Both the position numbers and the translations under genes were made by a program. From Streptomyces sp. NBC_01224 (GTDB taxonomy: Bacteria; Actinomycetota; Actinomycetes; Streptomycetales; Streptomycetaceae), in contig NZ_CP108529.1 of the NCBI RefSeq assembly GCF_036002945.1, positions 4,955,001-5,019,000 on the forward strand: 64,000 nucleotides of DNA, in the 5' to 3' direction. Positions within the stretch are counted from its first letter, which is position 1, and every line of letters begins with the position of its first letter. The notes under the pieces are model-generated. The model saw only the letters and a program-made list of their open reading frames with translations. It was not told the origin of the DNA and did no database searches. This document shows positions 15,971 to 23,470 of this stretch, in pieces.

Positions 15971-18229
15971 TCACACCCTTTCCAGATCGAGCTGAGCATG
16001 GACGACGGCAGTAGTCAGGGGCAGCGGTGCCAGCTCGTCCGGGTCGACCCAGTCGGCCGCGCACCGCCGCAGGATCCGGCCGGTCCTCGGGTCCCCGTAC
16101 GCGATTGCGCCCACCATCAGCTGGAACATGGCACGCAGAGACGGATCGCGTTCGGCGACCGCGGCCCAATTGCGCAGCACCTGCTGGGCCTCCTCACCGA
16201 ATTCCGCCTGGTTGAGCGACTCACGCCACAGGGCGATGAACGGTGCACGCAACTCCTCTCGGTGGTGCGCCAGATAGAGGAGGGCCGGCCACTGCTCCAT
16301 GTAACCGTCGGTCCCCGACTCGCCCCTGCCCACCACTACTTGGGCCGCCACGATCAGGAACGAGAGCAGCGCCGTCGGCCGCCTTCGGTGGTCGGCGGAC
16401 CGCTCGTGGAGGGTGCGGAGCACCAGCTCCGCCGAGTCGGTGTTCTGCGCGAGCAGATCAGTCAGGCTGCGGCCGACGGCCACGGCCACGGTTGCCCGGT
16501 CGACGACGGTGAGGCGGGCCAGCGCCGCAACGGCGAGCTCGGGGTCCTCACCCATGCCGTACACCCGTGCCGCCGTCGCCTGCGCATAGGGCCGTCTCCG
16601 ATCGGCGAACCATCCCTCCACCAGCATGTCGGCCTGCTCCCTGATCCAGGGGTCACGCGAGGCGATCTGAAGGGCATAGGCGACGGCGTCGCGCCGCAGC
16701 GGGTTCTCGCTCTGCGCCCACTGATGGAAGACCTGATCGCAGAGGTAGGTGTACGACTCCGCGGCGATTACCCCGAGGGCCGCGGCCGCGTAGACCCGGA
16801 CCTCTTCGGCCGGGTCCACGACCAGAGCCGACAGCCAGTCGAGCAGTTCGTTCTGGATCTCGTACTGGATCCATGCGTGCCGGATGATCCGTCGTGGATA
16901 GGAGGGGTCCTTGTACTCCAGCGCGCGGCCCGGCTCGCCGTTCTCCTTGCCGATGTCACGGGCACGCAGCCGGGTCAGCTGCGTGCGGCGCGGGGCAGCG
17001 AAGGGGTCCTTGATGCGGGGCGGTTCACCGTTGGGCCCGGCCATCAGCACATGCGGGCGGTCGTCCTCCAACCGCTCGCGCAGGGCACGGGCGGCGGTGG
17101 CTATGTACTCCTGCGGCAGGCCGTTGAGCACGGCGAGGGCGATTGCGAGAGTCCGGGCGGCGGGCTCCCGCAGGCTCTCGACCCAGATGTCGAAGTCCTC
17201 GTCGGCCTGGCGGGCACGGCGCTTCTTGATGCCCTCAGGGTCCAGCTGGCCGGTCTCCCACTCCTCGGTGATCGCCGCCGCGAGATCGGCTGCCTGCTTG
17301 CAGGCGGGGTCGCCGTCGAGCAGCTCGTCCAGCAGTTTCCCGATGCCGTCGTCGGCGAGGAGCCGGTCGCGGACCGCGTCGCCCAGACGCCAGCGCAGAT
17401 GCGAGGAGACGATGCCGCGCTGGTCGGGCGCCTCGGTGACGTCGACGACCGCCGTCAGGAGTTCGCTGTCCGCGACCTCGGTGCTGGAGACCGTCATCAC
17501 CAGCCACGCGCCCGCGAGGGCGAGTGCGCCCTGTACCTTCTCGTACACCTCTCCGCGCAGCCCGGCGATCGCGGACGGCTGGTCGAGCAGAAAAGCCGCA
17601 CCGCGCTCGATGGAGTCCCCACCGCGCTCCAGGAGGTCGACGAGGGAGGCGAAGTCGACATCACTGTCCAGGTGGTACTTGGCGGTGGCACCCATGCCCT
17701 GGAGCAGGCGGACGGCCATGGCCGTCTTCCCGTGGCCGGGGGCGCCGCGCAGGATCAGCAGATGCCGGCCCGCCAGCGCTTCCCGGGCGGCCGACAGACC
17801 AGGAGGCTCCTGGTATGCGAAGCGCACCCGTTCGTCCAGGAGCGGTGAGATGGTCCGCAGGCGCCGCTGGGCGCCGCCCAGGAGCAGGACGTATTTGTCG
17901 CCGCCGAAGACATCGCCCTCGACGTTGGCGAAGGCATTGCGTACCCGGTCGTGGCGCAGAGACCCCTGCCCCATCCGGCCGGTGGCCTCGAAGGACTCGG
18001 CTCCGGGGCCGGAACGCGGAGGCTCGCCCTGGACGCCGCCCTCCCCGTTGCCCTGCGCACCCGACGCGCCGTCTGCGGACTGGGGCTGTCCCTCGCCTGC
18101 AGCCTGCGCCGGGCCGGGTGGGGCGGCGTTACCCGCCGCCCCACCCGGCCCGCCCCCCGTACCGGCCGCGGGCGGTGCTGCTCCCGCGGCGCCGCCCGCG
18201 GCCGGCGTTCCCCCCGTCGGTGTTGTCAT
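15971..18229 (-). CDS. STAND/AAA-like NTPase with HEAT-like C-terminus
   Basis: A 752-residue protein. Residues 1-80 are low-complexity Gly/Ala/Pro. At 102-114 it carries the short motif NVEGDVFGGDKYV. An NTPase domain follows: Walker A GAPGHGKT (162-169) in LLILRGAPGHGKTAMAVRLL, a Walker B-like AAFLLDQ (211-217), then helical regions. From about 440 the sequence is helical and repeat-like (DPAEEVRVYAAAALGVIAAE, PLRRDAVAYALQIASRDPWI, YAQATAARVYGM), resembling HEAT/ARM solenoids used by STAND/NLR-type ATPases to sense ligands. ATG at 18229 overlaps the cyclase TGA (ATGA). NLR-like ATPases typically oligomerise on a trigger and recruit an effector; the motif it shares with the cyclase tail suggests that pairing. 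Exact STAND subclass is uncertain. Confidence 0.75.
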   Translation of the reverse strand: MTTPTGGTPAAGGAAGAAPPAAGTGGGPGGAAGNAAPPGPAQAAGEGQPQSADGASGAQGNGEGGVQGEPPRSGPGAESFEATGRMGQGSLRHDRVRNAFANVEGDVFGGDKYVLLLGGAQRRLRTISPLLDERVRFAYQEPPGLSAAREALAGRHLLILRGAPGHGKTAMAVRLLQGMGATAKYHLDSDVDFASLVDLLERGGDSIERGAAFLLDQPSAIAGLRGEVYEKVQGALALAGAWLVMTVSSTEVADSELLTAVVDVTEAPDQRGIVSSHLRWRLGDAVRDRLLADDGIGKLLDELLDGDPACKQAADLAAAITEEWETGQLDPEGIKKRRARQADEDFDIWVESLREPAARTLAIALAVLNGLPQEYIATAARALRERLEDDRPHVLMAGPNGEPPRIKDPFAAPRRTQLTRLRARDIGKENGEPGRALEYKDPSYPRRIIRHAWIQYEIQNELLDWLSALVVDPAEEVRVYAAAALGVIAAESYTYLCDQVFHQWAQSENPLRRDAVAYALQIASRDPWIREQADMLVEGWFADRRRPYAQATAARVYGMGEDPELAVAALARLTVVDRATVAVAVGRSLTDLLAQNTDSAELVLRTLHERSADHRRRPTALLSFLIVAAQVVVGRGESGTDGYMEQWPALLYLAHHREELRAPFIALWRESLNQAEFGEEAQQVLRNWAAVAERDPSLRAMFQLMVGAIAYGDPRTGRILRRCAADWVDPDELAPLPLTTAVVHAQLDLERV
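17888..17926 (-). other. segment encoding the NTPase copy of the shared motif
   Basis: Encodes NVEGDVFGGDKYV (residues 102-114 of the NTPase), between the disordered N-terminus and the Walker A region. It matches VHGDVFQGNKTV at the C-terminus of the cyclase in G-D-V-F-x-G-x-K-x-V. See the finding for interpretation. Confidence 0.6.
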
Positions 18230-19047
18230 GGCCGGACTGGGCCGTTCGTGTTGACATTGACGGTCTTGTTGCCCTGGAACACATCACCGTGGACGGTTCC
18301 GACGCTGATACCGGCTCCGTTCGGCGTTACCCGGCCGCCCGGGCCGGTTGCTGCTCCCCCTTGCCCGTCCGGGGCCGCCTGAGGACCGCCGGCCTCGGGT
18401 CCGCCCGTCTCCGGGGGCCCGGCCTGCCCGGGACGATCCAGTGCCGTCGCGCGGAGACCGGCTGGGGCCGGAGATCCGGGCACGGTTACCCAGCTCTCGA
18501 TGAGCTCGCCGTGTTTGGTCCGGAACGGCATCGGCAGATACGCGGCGGGGTCGATGGAGCGGTGCCCGTGCCGGACGACCGCCCGGTAGATCTCGTCCGA
18601 CACGACGAAGACCATCCGCGACGAAGCCGACGCGGCCAGGACCTCGCGCAACGGCCCCGCGTCGACCAGTCGACAGGCGGTGTTGACGGCGTCTCCGGAC
18701 CAGCCCTCACCGTCTCGCGAGGCAAGCCCCTGGTGCATAGCGACCCGGAACCGCATCGCGTGAGCGGGGCTGTAGACGACCGCCTTCTGCTTGAGCTCGT
18801 CGTCAAGGGCGCGTACGAACGGTCCGGCCAGAACGATCGGTGAGACGGCCGCAGGAACGATCATCAGGACCCCGTCGCCACGGTCCTCGGTGACGATGCC
18901 ATCGGCCGACAGCCCGGCCCGTACAAGCGCTTCACGGAGCACCTCGTACATCCCGCTTCGCAGGGAACGCTGGATCGGATCGGACCGGGAACTGAAGTTC
19001 TCTATGTCCAGCACCACGACCCAGCAGTGCGTGGCTTCACCAGACAT
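18226..19047 (-). CDS. class III nucleotide-cyclase-like protein
   Basis: A 273-residue protein whose first 175 residues look like a class III cyclase homology domain. The metal Asp residues are present (D14 in VVLDIENFSSR; D58 in TEDRGDGVLM), as are the transition-state Asn and Arg (N122 and R126 in GDAVNTACRL). The residue position that selects adenine in adenylate cyclases is acidic here (EDRGDG), so the base used is open; a pyrimidine cyclase (PycC-like) is possible. A Pro/Gly linker (190-245) ends in a motif GTVHGDVFQGNKTVNVNTNG (about 250-269). The ATG at 19047 follows GGGGAG by 6 nt. First gene of the six-gene operon. Cyclic nucleotide production is predicted, not shown. Confidence 0.8.
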   Translation of the reverse strand: MSGEATHCWVVVLDIENFSSRSDPIQRSLRSGMYEVLREALVRAGLSADGIVTEDRGDGVLMIVPAAVSPIVLAGPFVRALDDELKQKAVVYSPAHAMRFRVAMHQGLASRDGEGWSGDAVNTACRLVDAGPLREVLAASASSRMVFVVSDEIYRAVVRHGHRSIDPAAYLPMPFRTKHGELIESWVTVPGSPAPAGLRATALDRPGQAGPPETGGPEAGGPQAAPDGQGGAATGPGGRVTPNGAGISVGTVHGDVFQGNKTVNVNTNGPVRP

Positions 19048-19116
19048 GGCGATCTCCCCAAGGGCTTTAGACAGCAACTACTCGATCGGTCGCCCCAGTT
19101 GTATGACACCAAAGTC

Positions 19117-19144
19117 CTGTGGGTCTACGCCAATTGACCCACAG
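19117..19144. promoter_or_regulatory. perfect 9+9 bp palindrome upstream of the cyclase operon
   Basis: CTGTGGGTC, a 10-bp spacer, then GACCCACAG. It lies 70-97 bp before the cyclase start in the divergent gap and is likely an operator for a dimeric regulator. The spacing does not match a canonical Crp site (TGTGA-N6-TCACA). The rest of the gap up to 19403 holds no gene. TAGCGT at 19391-19396 is a -10 box 7 nt before the epimerase start. Confidence 0.45.
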
Positions 19145-19403
19145 CGGGAAGCCGGGCTTCCGTAGCCAATCGGGGTCCCAGGAGATCAGATCGGGGACAC
19201 GTGCTGGTCAGCGGCTCGTGGCTAGCGCCAGAAGCGTTCGGTCACGTCCTGGAATCGGAGTTCGGCGCCGGGGCAGTCGAGTTCCATGTCCCCGAGTTCG
19301 CGTTCGTTTCGTCTGCAGGCGTCCGTAGGACATCTCTTACGATCCCGTGACGTGCCGCGCCGGATCCGGCCATGTGATTCGCCGGCGGCCTAGCGTGGGC
19401 GCC

Positions 19404-20489
19404 ATGCGCGTACTGGTTACCGGTGGAGCCGGATTTATCGGGTCGGAGATCGTCCATACCCTCACATCGGCCGGGCATCAGGCAGTCGTGTTCGACGCGC
19501 TGCTGTCTTCGGTACACGGCGCGGCCGTAGCCCCCGCAGATTGCGACGCCGAGCGAATCGTCGCGGACGTCCGCGATCGGGAGGCGGTGGACAGGGCCCT
19601 GCGGGGCATCGACGCCGTGTGTCATCAGGCAGCGATGGTCGGCTTGGGCAATGACTTCGCGGACGCGCCCGAGTACGTCGGGTGTAATGATCTCGGGACA
19701 GCGGTGCTGCTTGCGGCGATGGCCGAGGCGGGTGTGCGAAGCCTGGTCCTGGCCGGTTCGATGGTGGTCTACGGCGAAGGACGCTACGACTGTCCTCGCC
19801 ACGGCACGGTCCGGCCGGGACCGAGGGCGGCGGCTGACCTGGAAGCGGGCCGGTTCGAGCCGCACTGTCCCTGCTGTGGAGCGGAGTTGGCGCCTGGCCT
19901 GGTCACCGAGGACGCGCCCACGGACCCGCGCAATGTGTACGCGGCCACCAAGCTCGCCCAGGAACATCTCACCGCGGCCTGGGCGCGCGCGACGGGCGGG
20001 TCCGCGGTGTCGCTGCGCTACCACAACGTGTACGGGCCGGGGATGCCGCGCGACACACCGTACGCCGGTGTCGCCTCTTTCTTTCGCTCGGCGCTGGCCC
20101 GTGGAGAGGCCCCCCAGGTCTTTGAGGACGGCTGCCAGCGGAGGGATTTTGTCCATGTACGGGATGTGGCGGCCGCGAACCTATTGGCACTGGAAGCCGT
20201 CAAAGGACACGGGCCGGGCAGTTTTGCTGTTTACAACACGGGGAGTGGGGATCCCCGCACCATCGGCGAGATGGCCTCGGCACTGGCTTCGGCACATGGT
20301 GGCCCTGCTCCGAAGGTCACCGGCGAATACCGGCTCGGTGATGTACGCCATGTCACCGCGGACTCACGACGACTGCGGGACGAGCTGGGCTGGAAACCGC
20401 AAGAAGGGTTCGCGAAGGGAATGGCGGAGTTTGCGACGGCCCCGTTGCGAGGAATGCGCCCAAACATCGGAACCGGCACGGAACCATGA
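19404..20489 (+). CDS. NAD-dependent sugar epimerase/dehydratase with Cys-rich insert
   Basis: A 361-residue short-chain extended dehydrogenase of the NAD-dependent epimerase/dehydratase family. It has the dinucleotide motif GGAGFIGSE, the Ser of GSMVVYGEG and the Tyr-Lys pair in NVYAATKLAQEH. Between them lies an insertion of about 45 residues with CPRHG and CPCCG, four cysteines and a His that could form a zinc knuckle, a variant seen in some actinobacterial epimerases. It acts on a nucleotide-sugar, identity unknown. The ATG at 19404 lies 7 nt behind TAGCGT, so the mRNA is probably leaderless. Its last residues (after EFATAPLRG) overlap the junction with a truncated response regulator on the other strand, so the C-terminus may not be original. 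Confidence 0.85.
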   Translation: MRVLVTGGAGFIGSEIVHTLTSAGHQAVVFDALLSSVHGAAVAPADCDAERIVADVRDREAVDRALRGIDAVCHQAAMVGLGNDFADAPEYVGCNDLGTAVLLAAMAEAGVRSLVLAGSMVVYGEGRYDCPRHGTVRPGPRAAADLEAGRFEPHCPCCGAELAPGLVTEDAPTDPRNVYAATKLAQEHLTAAWARATGGSAVSLRYHNVYGPGMPRDTPYAGVASFFRSALARGEAPQVFEDGCQRRDFVHVRDVAAANLLALEAVKGHGPGSFAVYNTGSGDPRTIGEMASALASAHGGPAPKVTGEYRLGDVRHVTADSRRLRDELGWKPQEGFAKGMAEFATAPLRGMRPNIGTGTEP

Positions 20490-20494
20490 GCCCG

Positions 20495-20758
20495 CATCCG
20501 GCGGCGGACCTCGAACCCGTCCGTGCCGGGCGGCATTTGCATCTGATCGAGGACGAGCAGGTCCGGCCGGCGTCCGGCGAAGCACTCCAGCGCCGTCGGA
20601 CCGTCGCCCGCCCGCTCGACGTCGTACCCCGCCCGGTCCAGGTAGCTGACGACGCCCTCGGCGACCGTCGGATCGTCGTCGACGACGAGGACGTGGCCGC
20701 GTTCGGTACCGGGACAGGAGTGAGCACCTGGGCCTGAATAGTCCGGGATGTTCTCCAC
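20495..20758 (-). pseudogene. truncated response regulator receiver fragment
   Basis: About 85 residues of a receiver domain: GHVLVVDDDPTVAEGVVSYL, RAGDGPTALECFAGRRPDLL and VLDQMQMPPGTDGFEVRRRM with the acceptor Asp. After RAHGSVPV, where the conserved LTAR and Lys blocks should follow, the frame reads antisense through the epimerase 3' end, stopping at 20231. So the last third of the receiver and the whole output domain are lost. GTG start at 20758. This repeats the situation at 6.4 kb with a different regulator. Confidence 0.7.
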
Positions 20759-20805
20759 TTCACCACCCAGGCATGCACGCGCGGCACCCGTCCGCTGCTA
20801 CTGGG

Positions 20806-20848
20806 CCGACATCCATTTTTCGTAAGAAAATGGAGCCCGAAATGTCGG
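20806..20848. promoter_or_regulatory. two-tier hairpin with AT-rich core upstream of the glycosyltransferase
   Basis: Outer arms CCGACAT (20806-20812) and ATGTCGG (20842-20848) enclose inner arms CCATTTT and AAAATGG. It sits between the truncated regulator and the -10 box TAGGGT (20860-20865). It may be an operator or old terminator. The AT-rich core stands out in this DNA. Confidence 0.4.
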
Positions 20849-20872
20849 TTTCCGCTCCGTAGGGTGAGCGGC

Positions 20873-21619
20873 GTGACCGATTCCCCCCTGGCCGGCCCTC
20901 CGTCCGCCCATATCCCTGCGCCGAGTGCCGACGTCGTCCTGCCCTGTCTGGACGAAGCCGCGGCCCTGCCGCGGGTGCTGACCGCCGTCCCGGACGGCTG
21001 GCGCGCGATCGTCGTCGACAACGGCTCCACCGACGGCTCGGCCGAACTGGCCCGCTCGCTCGGTGCGACTGTCGTGCACGAGCCGCGGCGCGGCTTCGGC
21101 GCCGCCTGCCATGCCGGACTGCTCGCCGCCGCGGCGGAGTTCGTCTGCTTCTGTGACTGCGACGGCTCCCTCGACCCCGGCCTGCTCCCCGCCTTCGTAC
21201 GCCGGATCGCCGACGGCGAGACCGACCTGCTGCTCGGCCGCCGCTGCCCCGAGGGCCGCGGTGCCTGGCCGCTGCACGCCCGGGCCGGCAATTTCGCGCT
21301 GGCCCGGATGCTGCGCCGCCGCACCGGCTTGCGGCTGCACGACCTCGGCCCGATGCGGGCCGGGCGCCGGGCCGAACTGCTCGCACTCGGCCTCACCGAC
21401 CGGCGCAGCGGCTATCCGTTGCAGATGGTGGTCCGCGCGGCGGACGCCGGGCTGCGGGTCACGGAGACCGATGTTCCGTATCTCCCCCGCAGCGGAAAGT
21501 CGAAGGTCACCGGCACCTGGCGGGGGACCTGGCAGGCGGTGCGCGACATGCGAGCGGTGCTGCTTCAGCCACCGGCCGGGACGGCTCCGGGGACCGTGCG
21601 CCCGGGGGTGCCCCGGTGA
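20873..21619 (+). CDS. family 2 glycosyltransferase
   Basis: A 248-residue GT-A fold glycosyltransferase: VVLPCLDEAAALPRVL, VVDNGSTDGSAELA (nucleotide binding), GFGAACHAG and the metal-binding acidic motif CDCDGSLDP. It transfers sugar from a nucleotide-sugar to an unknown acceptor. No TM is seen, unlike dolichol-phosphate mannose synthases with C-terminal TM regions. The GTG at 20873 is preferred because it lies 7 nt behind a TAGGGT -10 box; the alternative GTG at 20864 overlaps the box. First of a three-gene coupled operon (GTGA overlap with the next gene). Together with DUF2064 and a methyltransferase it probably builds or modifies a glycosylated metabolite or lipid. Confidence 0.88.
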   Translation: MTDSPLAGPPSAHIPAPSADVVLPCLDEAAALPRVLTAVPDGWRAIVVDNGSTDGSAELARSLGATVVHEPRRGFGAACHAGLLAAAAEFVCFCDCDGSLDPGLLPAFVRRIADGETDLLLGRRCPEGRGAWPLHARAGNFALARMLRRRTGLRLHDLGPMRAGRRAELLALGLTDRRSGYPLQMVVRAADAGLRVTETDVPYLPRSGKSKVTGTWRGTWQAVRDMRAVLLQPPAGTAPGTVRPGVPR

Positions 21620-22293
21620 GCGCTCCAGCCGGCCCCGGTGCGGCCGAGGGCTTGTCCGGCCCGACGACCGTGCTGGTCATCGCCAAGGAACCGCTGCAGG
21701 GTCGGGTCAAGACGCGGCTCACACCGCCGTTCACACCCGCCCAGGCCGCCCGGCTTGCCGAGGCGGCGCTCGGTGACACCCTGCGGACCGTGTGCACCCT
21801 GCCCGCCCGGCGCCGCGCCGTCGTTCTCGAAGGACGGCCGGGCCCGTGGCTGCCGCCCGGCATCGAGGTGCTGCCGCAGGGCACCGGCCGCCTCGACGAA
21901 CGGCTTGCCGCGGCCTTCGCCTGCTGTACCGGCCCGACACTCCTCATCGGCATGGACACCCCTCAGATCACCGCCGCCCATCTGGCCGCCGCGCTTCGTC
22001 CCGCCGCCTGGGACGGCTGCGACGCCTGGTTCGGACCGGCCGACGACGGCGGCTTCTGGGCTCTGGGCCTGGCCGTCCCCGCCCCGGAACTCCTGCTCGG
22101 CGTCCCCATGTCCGTGCCCGAGACCGGCGCGGTCCAGCGCCGACGCCTGGTCGACGCCGGGCTGACCGTGCGCGACCTTCCGCAGTTGCGCGATGTGGAC
22201 ACCGCACAGGACGCCGCCGCCGTCGCCGCCGCGGCGCCGCACGGCCGGTTCGCCGCGACGCTCGCCCTGCTGACCCCGGCGGAGACCCAATGA
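21616..22293 (+). CDS. DUF2064 / TIGR04282-type glycosyltransferase-like protein
   Basis: A 225-residue protein of the DUF2064 family, a GT-A-like nucleotidyl/glycosyltransferase fold. Seen: VLVIAKEPLQGRVKTRLTPP at the N-terminus, GMDTPQITAAHL in the middle and the family hallmark GPADDGGFWALGLA. Members are encoded next to family 2 glycosyltransferases in many bacteria; the reaction is not established. GTG start at 21616 overlaps the previous stop by 4 bp; its own TGA overlaps the next ATG (ATGA). Confidence 0.85.
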   Translation: MSAPAGPGAAEGLSGPTTVLVIAKEPLQGRVKTRLTPPFTPAQAARLAEAALGDTLRTVCTLPARRRAVVLEGRPGPWLPPGIEVLPQGTGRLDERLAAAFACCTGPTLLIGMDTPQITAAHLAAALRPAAWDGCDAWFGPADDGGFWALGLAVPAPELLLGVPMSVPETGAVQRRRLVDAGLTVRDLPQLRDVDTAQDAAAVAAAAPHGRFAATLALLTPAETQ

Positions 22294-23117
22294 ACCCGGT
22301 CCCTCACCGCAGCAGGCTGGTCACGTCACCCCCGTCCCCCGACCGTGGCACCACGTCCTGGGGCACCGATCCGTACGCCGACGCGCTGCGTAACGGTCAC
22401 GGACCGCTCTTCCTCCGCCGTACCGACGGCCGGCTGTTGCCCCTGGACGTCGAACGCTGGTGCGCGAACGCCGATGCCGCCGACCTGTCGGCACTGGGCC
22501 GTTGCGAAGGCCCCGTTCTGGACATCGGCTGCGGGCCCGGCCGGCTGGTCGCCGAGCTCGCCGTCCGCGGCCATCGCGCACTCGGCATCGACATCAGCGA
22601 GACCGCCGTCGCCCACACCCTTCGACTCGGCGGAGCGGCGCTGCACCGCTCCGTCTTCGACCCGCTGCCGGGCGAGGGCCGCTGGGGCACCGCCCTGCTC
22701 CTCGACGGCAACATCGGCATCGGCGGGAACCCACCCCTCCTCCTGCGCCGCACGGCAAACCTGCTCGCCCCGGGCGGTCTGCTCATCGCCGAGACGACAC
22801 CACAGGACATCGACGAGAGACTCCAGGTCCGGCTGGACGACGGCCGCGGCACAGCGGCCGCCGACACCGGCGCCTCCGGCCCCGCGGCCGCCTCGCTGTT
22901 CCCCTGGGCCCGGCTCGGCACACCGGCCCTGCTGCGGTACGCGCAGGCGTGCAGATGGCAGCCCGCCGATCAGTGGGAGGCGGACGGCCGCCCCTTCGTG
23001 TCCCTGCGCCGCAACCGGGCGGTACGGATGACGAGCAGGAGCGCCGAGCCCCCGAACAGCAACCCCGTGATCAGCAGCCAGTTCCCCAGGAACACGTCGA
23101 GGGACAGCCCGCTGTAG
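22290..23117 (+). CDS. class I SAM-dependent methyltransferase (long convergent tail)
   Basis: A 275-residue methyltransferase. Motif I VLDIGCGPGRLVAELA is followed by ALGIDISETAV, LLLDGNIGIGG and LAPGGLLIAETTPQ. The enzyme domain seems to end near RPFVSLRRN (about residue 235). The last 40 residues (from RAVRMTSRS on) overlap the 3' end of the convergent membrane gene by 148 bp and do not look like enzyme sequence, so the original stop may be lost. Third gene of the glycosyltransferase operon, coupled by ATGA. Substrate unknown. Confidence 0.82.
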   Translation: MNPVPHRSRLVTSPPSPDRGTTSWGTDPYADALRNGHGPLFLRRTDGRLLPLDVERWCANADAADLSALGRCEGPVLDIGCGPGRLVAELAVRGHRALGIDISETAVAHTLRLGGAALHRSVFDPLPGEGRWGTALLLDGNIGIGGNPPLLLRRTANLLAPGGLLIAETTPQDIDERLQVRLDDGRGTAAADTGASGPAAASLFPWARLGTPALLRYAQACRWQPADQWEADGRPFVSLRRNRAVRMTSRSAEPPNSNPVISSQFPRNTSRDSPL

Positions 23118-23470
23118 GGCTCGTACCGCACCGCGTGCCGGGTGATCAGCGGCCACCACATCAGCAGGAGCAGGCCGGAGAGGAAGGCCGGTACGCGCAC
23201 GTAGTTGACCAGACCGGTACGGGGCCCGAGCGCCCGGCGCAGGACCAGGTCCGCCGACGCGTACAGCGGCAGCAGCACCAGATCGTGCAGGAGTGCGGAG
23301 CCGATGAACCACACCACGATCGCGAACGTGTCGCCCGCCAGCAGCCGCACGCCCGCATAGCCCGCGAGGGCGAACGTCGCGGCCAGCAGGAGGAGATGCA
23401 GCGGACCTTCCCCGTACCAACGCCTGAGAACCACTCGAGGATCCACCCGGTTCCCCGCCTTCCCGCTCAC
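22970..23470 (-). CDS. polytopic membrane protein, partner of the molybdopterin oxidoreductase
   Basis: A 166-residue membrane protein with four hydrophobic spans: PLHLLLLAATFALAGYAGVR, AIVVWFIGSALLHDLVLLPL, PAFLSGLLLLMWWPLI and FLGNWLLITGLLFGGSALLL. The His in LLHDL and charged residues between spans are notable, but no clear cofactor motif is seen. GTG at 23470 overlaps the stop of the oxidoreductase gene (GTGA), so they are made together. Its 3' end overlaps the convergent methyltransferase by 148 bp. Function unknown. Confidence 0.75.
   Translation of the reverse strand: MSGKAGNRVDPRVVLRRWYGEGPLHLLLLAATFALAGYAGVRLLAGDTFAIVVWFIGSALLHDLVLLPLYASADLVLRRALGPRTGLVNYVRVPAFLSGLLLLMWWPLITRHAVRYEPYSGLSLDVFLGNWLLITGLLFGGSALLLVIRTARLRRRDTKGRPSASH

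Noticed and set aside
9259..19047. Calling the region a canonical Pycsar operon
   Set aside because: Cyclase and PycTM are not adjacent or co-directional, so only a Pycsar-like relation is claimed.
19117..19144. Palindrome as a Crp binding site
   Set aside because: TGTG and CACA are 18 bp apart instead of 8.
19404..23117. Antibiotic biosynthesis cluster around the epimerase and glycosyltransferase
   Set aside because: No polyketide, peptide or terpene synthase; the set fits general glycolipid/glycan metabolism.
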